Source of the DNA: Tremella fuciformis
Taxonomy: Eukaryota; Basidiomycota; Tremellomycetes; Tremellales; Tremellaceae
Assembly: GCA_032768795.1 (NCBI GenBank)
Contig: CP136490.1
Span: forward strand, 6,944,001 to 7,008,000
Direction: 5' to 3'
Length of the DNA: 64,000 bases
The translations under genes and the position numbers were made by a program. Below the pieces are notes generated by a model. The model worked only from the letters and a program-made list of their open reading frames with translations, was not told the DNA's origin and did no database searches. Every line of letters begins with the position of its first letter. The stretch's first letter is position 1. Shown here one piece after another: positions 9,503 to 17,367 of this stretch.

Positions 9503-11980
9503 CTCCCCCTCGAAGTCGGCGGGCTGCAGCTCATCGACGAGCGTCTCTGCAGCGGTATCGAGCACCTCTGAGGTAGCCTGCAGCCTGTCGATCTTCGCCT
9601 TATGACAATAGAGCCCGGGAACGACTGATGCGGACGGCGCACGGTCCAAAGACCTGCCTCCTCCAGGCTGCTCGGAAGCGATCCTGCCGTTCTCCGTCAT
9701 TTCCTCATCAATCTCGGTGATCTTGGTGTCTCCTGGTAGCCCTGCTTCTCCTTGATGTCCTCCAGCTCCCCCTGCATGCATACAGTCCCTCACTCCCCGT
9801 GCGCATGCAGCAAAGCCTTGCTGATGATGAGCGAGCTGACGATCGGCGTTTCGGCGTTTTGACTCGGACACGTGACGTGGCATCACCTCGTCTCTGTCGT
9901 CTGCAGGACGACGACTCGACATCGTCTCTGTATCGTCGCTCGTCTCTCCATCGTCATTGACGGCCGACACGCGCATGTAGCCGTGCTCCTGCGCCGCGTA
10001 CTGATCCTCCTGACCTAGGGCTTTAAGATGGTTTGCGGCAATGACGGTGGCGGGTGACTTGGTGAGCGGAACTTCACTCTGATAGGCTGGGCTGATCCCC
10101 AGCTCTGCCTTGCCGGTGTCGACGGTGTCGACGCTTCTCTGGCCCGTATCCGCGGCCTCCTTCTCATCACAGGCTCCCCCTGCTCCCTTCTGATCACCAA
10201 ACGACGCCGTCTTGCCCTCGACGTCGCCCTGCGACTCTCTGACGGCGGTTTCGGCCTCGACGTCTCTCGCGGCGGCGGTGTAGCCCAGGGCGTGGCTGGC
10301 GGTCTTGAGAGCGACGGTCCACAGGGATCCTCTCTTGCTCAGCGTGAGCGTCTCGTCTTCTCTCTGCAGCGTCCCGCCGTCGTCCTTGATCTCCGCCTGC
10401 CAGCCTCGGGCAAGCAGTCTTGACAACGAGCACACGCTGACTCGAGCAGTCGGCACGAGATAGACGTCTTGCAGCGTGAGGCGTCGTCCCGAGAGCTTGA
10501 CCTCGACCTCACCGGCCTCCACGGCCTCCACGGTACCTCCGCTGGCGAGCCCGAAGGCGACAGGCGTCTCGAGCGCTCGGACGCTCTTGAGGATCGAGCG
10601 GTGAGGGGTCAAATGATGGGTGGCCCCGCTATCTATCACCCAGCCCGTCTCGACGATCTCGACGGTCTCGACGACGGTCTTGGCAGTGTTCTCAATGCCT
10701 TCGGCGGTCTTGATGGTCTCGACAACGGCGTCACAGGCGGTCTCACCGGCCTCTGCGATCTCCACGATCTCTGCGACCTCGACGATCCTCTCGGCAGCGG
10801 TGACGACGGCCTTGCTCTCAGCCCATGGGTTGCCGAGCAGATCGGCCCACTCGTTGGCGGCAACAGTCAGACCGATCCACTCCATGCCGGCCGCAAGCAG
10901 CCCCGTGCTTGCCTTGACCGGGATGGTGATGCGCTTCTCCTTGGTAGGCCTCTTGTCCTTGTCCTTGTCTGCGACCGAGCGCTCATCATCAGAGCTCTCG
11001 TCGCTATCCTCGTCATCGTCGGTGTCGCTCTGCTGGTCGCGATGACGTCTCTGTCGGTCCCTGCGGTCCCCATGAGTCTTGCGCTGACGTGCAGCCTTGC
11101 AGTCACGCTCCCAATGACCCATCTCTCCGCATCGCCAACACTCGTCATCCTTCCTAGCCTTGACACGACGACGCTCGGCTACCATGACATCTCCGTGGTT
11201 CCTCTCGGTCAAGCCGTATTGGTCGAATCGGTCACGAGACAACGATCCTCCGTGCGGCGGCCTAGCCCGCCGTCGAGCGATCTCTGCGGTGTACTTGGAC
11301 AGGACAACAGACCACGTCTGCTTGTCTTTGGCGATGGGGGCTAGCTCAGCCCGGACGATGTTGAAGGCGGGATCCAGGATCGTCGACAGGAACCTCTGCG
11401 CGCGCTCGCAATCGCTCAGGACGATCCCGACGCGCTTGCCGTCCGCGATCGCCTTTGAGAACGTCTCTACATGAGCGCTCATGTCGTCCGCGGAGGCGTC
11501 GCCTTTGAGATCCAGCGTCCAAAGGCGAGCTTGCACGATCCGCTGATTCTCCAGGAGATCCGCCTCGTGCATCCTGTCGCAATAACGCCACATGTCGACG
11601 GCTGCGAGCAGGTCCTCGATGTCGAGCCGAACGGCCTCTGAAGCCGTCCCCTTCAAGATCGCCTGCGCCCTGCTCTCTCGGGCTTGCCACCGTTCCCAGT
11701 CCTTCTTATCCTCGGCGGTCATGACACCGCCGGCCTCACTCTCTGTCGGCATGGCTGATCCCGCACGACGGCGGCGATCACGCCCAATGACAGCTGCACC
11801 CCCCCCTGCAACCGGGGACGCCCAGCCAATCCGCCTTGGCTCGAGATCGAGCCCCAAGGCGGCATTCCAGCAGTCTGCTAGCTGCAAGGCGATCTCGACA
11901 GCTGCTCGCCACGGCGCGTATGACGACGGGTCGTGCGATAGCTTCGGGATCGCGTCAATGTTGATTCTAGCGCTCGACAT
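9497..11980 (-). CDS. Retroelement Gag-protease polyprotein
   Basis: 827 residues in a single frame. The N-terminus (MSSARINIDAIPKLSHDPSS) and helical region through about residue 230 are Copia-type Gag (UBN2/retrotransposon gag). A CCHC zinc knuckle, CWRCGEMGHWERDC, lies near 11100-11140. An Asp/Glu-rich linker follows. An aspartic protease active site, WVIDSGATHHLTP, lies near 10612-10650, with the downstream strands (VYLVPTARVSVCSLSRLL) present. The last ~270 residues are low-complexity and match no pol domain I recognise. The stop codon TGA falls inside the 3' LTR. The frame is intact with no stops or shifts, consistent with recent activity. The ATG at 11980 was chosen because upstream in-frame codons are non-ATG. 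Confidence 0.88.
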   Translation of the reverse strand: MSSARINIDAIPKLSHDPSSYAPWRAAVEIALQLADCWNAALGLDLEPRRIGWASPVAGGGAAVIGRDRRRRAGSAMPTESEAGGVMTAEDKKDWERWQARESRAQAILKGTASEAVRLDIEDLLAAVDMWRYCDRMHEADLLENQRIVQARLWTLDLKGDASADDMSAHVETFSKAIADGKRVGIVLSDCERAQRFLSTILDPAFNIVRAELAPIAKDKQTWSVVLSKYTAEIARRRARPPHGGSLSRDRFDQYGLTERNHGDVMVAERRRVKARKDDECWRCGEMGHWERDCKAARQRKTHGDRRDRQRRHRDQQSDTDDDEDSDESSDDERSVADKDKDKRPTKEKRITIPVKASTGLLAAGMEWIGLTVAANEWADLLGNPWAESKAVVTAAERIVEVAEIVEIAEAGETACDAVVETIKTAEGIENTAKTVVETVEIVETGWVIDSGATHHLTPHRSILKSVRALETPVAFGLASGGTVEAVEAGEVEVKLSGRRLTLQDVYLVPTARVSVCSLSRLLARGWQAEIKDDGGTLQREDETLTLSKRGSLWTVALKTASHALGYTAAARDVEAETAVRESQGDVEGKTASFGDQKGAGGACDEKEAADTGQRSVDTVDTGKAELGISPAYQSEVPLTKSPATVIAANHLKALGQEDQYAAQEHGYMRVSAVNDDGETSDDTETMSSRRPADDRDEVMPRHVSESKRRNADRQLAHHQQGFAACARGVRDCMHAGGAGGHQGEAGLPGDTKITEIDEEMTENGRIASEQPGGGRSLDRAPSASVVPGLYCHKAKIDRLQATSEVLDTAAETLVDELQPADFEGEC
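9503..9512 (-). other. Polypurine tract of the LTR element
   Basis: On the element strand, CGAGGGGGAG abuts the 3' LTR exactly. This is the expected primer site for plus-strand DNA synthesis. Confidence 0.8.
10640..10800. repeat. Degenerate GTCTCGACG-type tandem repeat inside Gag
   Basis: Loosely repeated 9-15 bp units (clusters of TCTCGACG and TCTGCGA) encode the Val/Glu/Thr-rich linker just upstream of the protease motif. Probably replication-slippage expansion. Confidence 0.5.
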
Positions 11981-12145
11981 CTTGCGATAGAGGGGTATCC
12001 AAGACTGTCGACGGCGGTCTGTGCACACGCGGGGGTGCTGTAACGATTGTCGGTTACAAGAGTGGCGGCTTCCAGAGCGTCCCGGCTGACGGCGACGGCT
12101 CGAGCGATCCTACAGCGAGCTCTCGGTAGCTCAGAGCTGAGTCTT

Positions 12146-12158
12146 GGGACTTTTAATC
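12146..12158 (-). other. Probable primer-binding site resembling the anticodon arm of tRNA-Lys(UUU)
   Basis: Directly adjacent to the 5' LTR the plus strand reads GGGACTTTTAATC, which looks like the anticodon arm of tRNA-Lys(UUU) ending near position 39-40. A TAGCTCAG box typical of a tRNA D-arm lies 13 nt upstream of GACTTTTAATC. The usual 3'-terminal TGG match is absent. This suggests priming by a tRNA 5' half, as known for Drosophila copia. Confidence 0.5.
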
Positions 12159-12313
12159 TGTTACACAATGATGAGAGCTATGCATTCGTCTCTCTCTGCA
12201 GTTCTACATATATGAACAGTCGCTCTGATCAAGCCATCTCCTTAAGGTTACTCATTTGGCCGGAAGAGGCAATTCTGGGCCTATGAGGCGTCCTCGGGGC
12301 CTATTGTTCAACA
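12159..12313 (-). repeat. LTR (5' LTR in element orientation)
   Basis: 155 bp, identical to 9348..9502 as far as I can read. It is followed by the right copy of the GCATT duplication at 12314..12318. Confidence 0.93.
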
Positions 12314-12359
12314 GCATTGGCACCTGAACTCTGTGAACCAGCTCTGATTCTGGACGCAT
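12314..12359 (-). pseudogene. Possible 5' fragment of the frame split by the LTR element
   Basis: Forms codons 1-15 (MRPESELVHRVQVPM, last codon completed across the junction) of the 110-codon frame restored when the element is removed. See 9056..9342. No domain seen. Confidence 0.25.
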
Positions 12360-13070
12360 CGATAGGGTGCCAGTCGAGCACCGACTCGACCCGGACTAAG
12401 CATCAACGAGCTTAACTCGGACCCTCATTTGACCGAAAAGACTCAGGGATCTTCGAGCGATGCAAGTCCTCCATCTGACCGGGCATGGCAAGTGCCATCC
12501 TTTGGACCACGGCTGTACAAGGCTATGTATGCTCGGGGTCACGGCCTGAGGCAGACCTCGAAATGTCGGATTTGTCGAGAGAGAGCTTTCGCTAAGTGGG
12601 AACCCAAGAGCGGTAGGACAGTGATCCCCATCTTACGCGGTTGTAACTAACATAATCATGCTTCTTCCTACTGTGGCACATCGTCAGTATGGTCTCTCTC
12701 AGCATCCCCATCACCACCTCTATCGTCGCCTTACGCTAGAAGGAGGAACTAGAGATCATCACGAACGTGAACAACCGCTTTCAGTCGTACCTGCGAAACG
12801 GCAGCAGCACGCTCCTCATCAGGGGAATCCGTCCTTTGGATTTCAGTCTGTCTCTCTACGACCTGATCGAGGCTGCCTTTCTTGTAATCGAGTCAAAATA
12901 ATTGCCGTGGCTCGCCGACACTGCGGAAAGAAGGTTTCACCGCAGGAAATAAGGCAGCCCACGGACGTTCGTTAAGGTTGCATAAAAGCTGTAGCCAATA
13001 CAGTCCTCTCGATACTGAGATTCCGTCTCAGCATGCATTGAAGGGCGGTCCAGGCGTCATCGAAGGGAGT
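12360..13070. other. Intergenic stretch holding a possible gene relic
   Basis: Mostly non-coding in appearance apart from the relic listed at 12689..12901. An open plus frame at 12429..12650 has no recognisable content. Confidence 0.4.
12689..12901 (+). pseudogene. Possible decayed small gene with an in-frame stop
   Basis: One plus frame of 71 codons starts MVSLSIPITTSIVALR, meets a TAG at 12737, then continues KEELEIITNVNNRFQSYLRN and SLSLYDLIEAAFLVIESK to a TAA. The second half has the amphipathic, charged make-up of real protein. No intron of workable length removes the stop. It could be a relic exon of a larger lost gene. No family recognised. Confidence 0.25.
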
Positions 13071-13450
13071 CTAGCCCTGGCAAGTGGCCGGCGGGCCCTC
13101 GCAAACGACGCGGACTTGGTCCTGGAACCCACAAGGTGTCAAGTATGAGGCTCCGCCTTTGAGGGTGAACGTGATCCAGTGCGATCCGTCCCACGTCCCG
13201 TCGAGGTGACACTGGGGGTCAGCTCGCCTCATCCCCGTTCCCATCGACGACCGACCTGAGCACCGTTGCCCATGGTCCACGGTTCTGCCGTGGGTGGGTT
13301 GTAGAAGGTGGCACTGCCGCCAGAGCTGACGACTTGGCCGTCGGAGAAGTGCATGGAGGCGCCGTCTATGACGTTGATCCGGACACCGATTTGGGCCATC
13401 GCGCCCACAGCGGCGGCAAGCATCCCGAAGGCGATCGAGCCAGCTTTCAT
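13071..13450 (-). CDS. Small secreted four-cysteine protein, copy B
   Basis: 111 residues from exons 13256..13450 and 13071..13211 (44-nt intron). Signal peptide MKAGSIAFGMLAAAVGAMAQ. Mature core GVRINVIDGASMHFSDG matches copies A and D. Exon 2 is exactly 47 codons (as in C and D) and begins with the first cysteine codon: CHLDGTWDGSHW, then ITFTLKGGASYLTPCGF, VRVVCEG and ATCQG. The cysteine spacing and the DGTWD, SYLxPCG and ATCQG blocks define the family. A CTATAAGA TATA-like box (minus strand near 13585-13596) lies upstream, close to a 20-base G run. Function unknown; extracellular location is inferred from the signal peptide. Confidence 0.78.
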
Positions 13451-13609
13451 TATGGGTTGTTCTGTCTATCAGTTTCCATCTCGCCAACAAGCGAAAGCAT
13501 GACACTCGCCTTCTGCAGCTGAGAAGCAGGAAGTTCTGTTAAAATGGATTGACTGAGCGGGGCCCTGCTGGTGCCGCGTCGAGGCCCTCTTATAGGTACA
13601 GAAAAGGGA

Positions 13610-13629
13610 GGGGGGGGGGGGGGGGGGGG
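13610..13629. repeat. Poly-G run (20 G)
   Basis: Uninterrupted run of 20 G on the plus strand, about 160 nt upstream of the copy B start codon. Long homopurine tracts are length-unstable, and the exact count may carry sequencing error. Confidence 0.85.
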
Positions 13630-14090
13630 CACACAATGGGTCTTGGCATGATCCAAGAAAGGCAGCAGTCAACGGAGAGCGGCGATGGAGCGCCGAGGTA
13701 CAGTGCCTCCTTTGTAGGCTAACAGGTGCACAACGATGGCCCCCCCTGATTAGCGCGTTTGACATCTCCGCGTCGTCGGCGCCAACACGGATGAAAGAGT
13801 AAGTGGCTACTTCAGCAGAGGGGCTACCACGGGGTAGCATAGACGCTATGACGCGGAGAGGTGGAGCCGCCAAGAACTGTCTTTCCTTCAATACGATGGC
13901 TTTGAGATTCGCACGGACCACCAGTCAGAGGGGTTACGTCATCGGTGATCGGATCATGCCCAGAGGTATACAGCGTCTGTAGACAAATAGCATAGGGAGT
14001 GTGTCCTTCAAGTAGCTGGGTACAAGAGTCTGTGAATGAGAAGGCGACGTCATCGCCGCATACCATCCATACGGGTCTACGAGACGGCGA

Positions 14091-14521
14091 TCAGCCCTGG
14101 CAAGTCGCCTCTGTTGGCCCACACACCAGCCGGACCCCGTTCTTGAACCCACACGGGTCAAGATACGACGGCCCGCTCTTCAGTGTAAAGTCAATTGGCT
14201 CCGAGTTGTCCCAGGTGCCGTCGAAGCGGCACTACAGCCTCGTCAGCAACGCTCTTTCGTACTAGGGCAAGGTTCAAGCCAGGGCGATGATAGACAGGCG
14301 ACAAATTATGGACTAACTGTTGCACCATTGCTGACTTGCAATGTGGGAGGGTTGTCCGCATCGAGGAACTCGCACGTCTGCCCCGAGTGAACAGTCAATC
14401 CATGGGACGTATTGTATGACACGCCTTCTGTCGCGGTCACGCGGACTCCCTGGGGATTGGCGCGCACGATGCCCGCGGCAGCGATGAGCGCGGCAAATGT
14501 CACGTTGGCTCTGAGCTTCAT
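14091..14521 (-). CDS. Small secreted cysteine protein, copy C
   Basis: 114 residues from exons 14318..14521 and 14091..14231 (86-nt intron, the longest in the family). Signal peptide MKLRANVTFAALIAAAGIVRA. Exon 1 has drifted most in the core (GVRVTATEGVSYNTSHG replaces the IDGAS motif) and carries an extra cysteine (SGQTCEF), so this copy has five. Exon 2 is again 47 codons and begins at the first shared cysteine: CRFDGTWDNSEPIDFTLK, SYLDPCGF, VRLVCG, ATCQG. The odd cysteine could make the protein dimerise or be free. Function unknown. Confidence 0.75.
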
Positions 14522-14925
14522 GCTGGTCCTGTGAAGTCAGCCACGGCTTGCAGTCGAAAGCATAGACTCACAGAGAATGTCTTTGTCTCTGCTGCCTGTG
14601 GTCACCTGAGTGAATGATCGGTAGTTCGTGCTTTGCGTTTGCGTATCTTGGCTTTATGCCTTGGCGAGACGGCGTAGCGCATGAAGGGAGATAACACGGG
14701 GTCCTACAGCCATGTGTTAGGGGTCACCCTTCCGTTGAGCGTCAAGAGGAATGAAAGGGGTCGATCCCTTGGCGAACGGAGTATACGGACTGCATCGACT
14801 GCTATCGTCTGCACTCTATGGATGCGGGGTGCCCGAACATGGCCGACGAACAAGCTGCATGCGCGGACATATGGACGATGAGTTGAGGCATTCCGCTCAT
14901 AGCCGACCTCTCCACACCGTACGCC

Positions 14926-15296
14926 TCACCCCTGGCAAGTCGCGGGTTTGGGGTCACAGACAATGGTGACGCCGTTGTTATCCCCACAAGGCTCCAAGTA
15001 CGAGTCGCCCGGTTTGATGGTGAAGAAAATAGCAGTGCTTCCGTCCCAAGTCCCCTCGACTGTGCACTGCCGGTCAGCGGCTTTCAGCGGCTGGGACTTA
15101 CCCTGGATTGATCACCGTTCGCCTGGAACCAATTGTCGCCACCCGGATTGAAGAATGCAGTACCCGTTGTGCTCACTGTACCATCTTTGAGTCTGATGGT
15201 CGCGCCGTCTATCGTGTCGATTTCTACGCCCTTCTGTGCCAGACCGGTTGTCACAGCCGCAAGCAGGGCGAGAATAACTGACTTGGTGCACAGCAT
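14926..15296 (-). CDS. Small secreted four-cysteine protein, copy D
   Basis: 111 residues from exons 15102..15296 and 14926..15066, with a 35-nt intron (GTAAGT donor). Signal peptide MLCTKSVILALLAAVTTGLAQ. Core KGVEIDTIDGATIRLKDG, then exon 2 of 47 codons starting at the first cysteine: CTVEGTWDGSTAIFFTIK, SYLEPCGD, VTIVCD, ATCQG. A TTATATGA TATA-like box sits about 40 nt upstream (near 15331-15340). Together with copies B and C it forms a head-to-tail cluster with 600-700 nt spacers. Function unknown. Confidence 0.78.
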
Positions 15297-16015
15297 GGTT
15301 GCTCGTGGACGGCCTGGACAATGTCAGAGAGTCATATAAGGAGCAGTGCAACCCGCTTGTGGGAAGTATGACGGACTCACTCAATGTAGACCAACAGGAT
15401 CTATTGTGGGGAACGGTCAGCCTGCAACGACTGGCTTTATACCTCATGCTCGGCAGAGACCTCGGTCGCATCGCATTCGGCCCCCCGGCGTCACATGTGA
15501 CTCTTCCTTTATGGTGATGGCTTTTAGCGGGTTTCGGCCCCGCGTGCATGCGTCAACATGGACGTTGACCACATGAAGTGCACGACTGGACCGCGCAGAA
15601 TCCTCCGAGAGACCGGGGGGCTATACTGCTTGCCCGGCGCCCTCAGCCTATACCCTCACGAATGGGTTCTTACCTTTGCCTGACAATTGCCTGCTGGGGG
15701 CGCGCTGAAGACCGAGGATTGTTGATCCGGCGCGACACTCACAAGGCTCACTCGACTCAAGACGACTGGCTTCTGCAGAGAAGCACCTTGAGTCTGCGCC
15801 CTTAGTCGCTCTGATTGTCTAGCTAAGCGGGCCTGCGGTCATTAGACCTCGCCAGACTGGTCGGCTCCTATCTCGTGCCCAGATGATCGCACGTGAAAGT
15901 AGCAGCAAAACTGTGCCAATGAAGAGTGATGGTGCATGCAATGTGTGCCGAGATGCCGAGGTGTGGTGTTACAGTATTGCGTTCTTGCGTCTATTTCTCT
16001 TCCCTCTGCCATCAC
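15297..16015. other. Intergenic region between copy D and GrpE
   Basis: About 720 nt. Both strands have short open frames without recognisable content or splice-consistent extension. No RNA gene or repeat seen. Confidence 0.45.
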
Positions 16016-16868
16016 CTACTCCATCTGGGTCACGCCGACCTGGGCGGGACGCAGGACGCGCGACCCGATCATCCACCCCTCTTTCTGCACCTCGAACACC
16101 TCTCCTGATCCCCACTCTTTGCCGCCCTCGCGTTTCGGTGCGACCTCTTTCGGGATCTGGAAGACTGCCTCGTGAAGGTTTGGGTCGAACTTTTCCCCAA
16201 TGGTCTTCTCGAACGGCGTGACGTTGTTCTGTGCGAAGGTGTTTTTGAGGGCTTTTTGCGTGAGCTGGACGCCGTCGTACAGCTGCTGCAGTGCTTTGTT
16301 GCTCGGGTCTATGGGCTGGGGTACGGAGGAGAGGGCGGTGGTGAGGACGTCCGAGGTGGACAGGAGCGCGCGCGCAAACGAGGTGATGCCGAATTCGGCG
16401 GCCTTTTGGCGTTCTTCCGTCACTCGCCGGTTCATGGTCTGAATCTCTGCGCGGGCGTATTGCATGTCTTTCTGAGCAGTCAGCCTGACTCGCGAGGTCG
16501 AGTATATTTTCGCGGTGCTGAGCGACCAGAAGCACGTAGCTGATACACCGGGACCAGGTAGAGAGGTAAGGGAGCAAGTGACTCACCTCGAGATCTTTGA
16601 CTTTGCCTTCCAGACTCGCAATCTTCTCCTCGGACGCCTTCTTCTCCTTCTCCCAAGCGGCCGCATCGGCCGGCTGCTCCGGCTTGGTCTCAGCCGCATC
16701 TGAGTACATCCTCAATCCCCTCGACGACAGTGCCGCTGCGACTGAGGGTCTTGCAGATCGTGCGCTGCTGGTCGCCGCCGAGTTGGCGAGGGAGGCGATG
16801 GTGGAGGGTCGTGTGAGAGATCGGGATGCCGCGCGGAGGGCGAGGCGCGAGGCGGTACGGGCAGACAT
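16016..16868 (-). CDS. MGE1: Mitochondrial GrpE nucleotide-exchange factor
   Basis: Exchange factor for matrix Hsp70, needed for protein import and folding. Exons 16587..16868 and 16016..16471 give 245 residues. The N-terminus, MSARTASRLALRAASRSLTRPS, is Arg/Ser/Ala-rich without acidic residues: a mitochondrial targeting sequence. A coiled-coil segment (EKEKKASEEKIASLEGKVKDLE) leads into the GrpE core: MQYARAEIQTMNRRVTEERQKAAEFGITSFARALL, then VLTTALSSVPQ, and the beta domain with GEKFDPNLHEAVFQIP and the closing MIGSRVLRPAQVGVTQ. Length and domain order are normal for fungal Mge1. The acceptor at 16472 gives KDMQYAR and restores frame. Confidence 0.93.
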
Positions 16869-17367
16869 CTCGATGATGCTTCAGATGAAGAGATTCGCCA
16901 GGGTCTTGTACGGTGAGATGTGCGTTGGTAGTGGACAAATGCTGAGGATGAGATGGAATAACGCAGAAATCGACGGAGCAGAACGCTTTTCCCAACTTTT
17001 GAATCGGCCGTTCAGCATCAGCCGAAACCCGGTGAGCCTACTTTCACCGGGGGATTAGGCGTGGTTAGCCCATGCATGGGCAATTCGCTTCTTTGACCCT
17101 GAACCGCCACCTTTACCTTTGTCAACGTCGCTGGCTTCCCCCGCCTCTTGCCATCTTGGCCAACCTCTGTGCGATCAGTGGCACTCTATACCAAGTGGCA
17201 CATTCACCTACCATCCAACACCTTGTCTCCCTTCTCTTCTCTTCTTCTGCACTCGACGGGCTTCGGCATCACAGGCATCCTCATCAAAAGGCTGCCCAAG
17301 CTTGCTGTCCATCCTTGTCCGGCCATCACCCATTCCTTCAGTCGTCATCCCGGCCCCTCCCCTCGCC
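16869..17367. other. Bidirectional promoter region between MGE1 and the winged-helix-like gene
   Basis: 500 nt between divergent starts. The part next to 17368 is strongly C/T-rich, a common fungal leader composition. An in-frame ATG at 17119 exists but is treated as leader. Confidence 0.4.

Larger units (their letters stand above)
9348..12313 (-). mobile_element. Complete 2,966-bp LTR retroelement encoding only Gag and protease (Copia-type, non-autonomous)
   Basis: The element reads on the minus strand. It has 155-bp LTRs that look identical base for base and begin TGTT and end AACA. It has a perfect 5-bp target duplication, a polypurine tract directly before the 3' LTR, and a tRNA-like priming sequence directly after the 5' LTR. 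The single long frame starts about 180 nt after the 5' LTR and ends five bases inside the 3' LTR, so there is no room for integrase, reverse transcriptase or RNase H. Layout matches the terminal-repeat-with-GAG class described in plants. It would need enzymes from an autonomous Copia relative elsewhere in the genome. Identical LTRs imply very recent insertion. Confidence 0.9.

Noticed and set aside
10469..11344. 291-codon open frame on the plus strand inside the LTR element
   Set aside because: Antisense to Gag. Its Leu/Asp-rich content mirrors the repeated GTCTCGACG sequence on the other strand.
17119..17367. In-frame N-terminal extension of the winged-helix-like gene
   Set aside because: The added residues are C/T-rich leader translated by chance (many Ser/Pro/Leu/Cys, no homology pattern). 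The ATG at 17368 is a better start.
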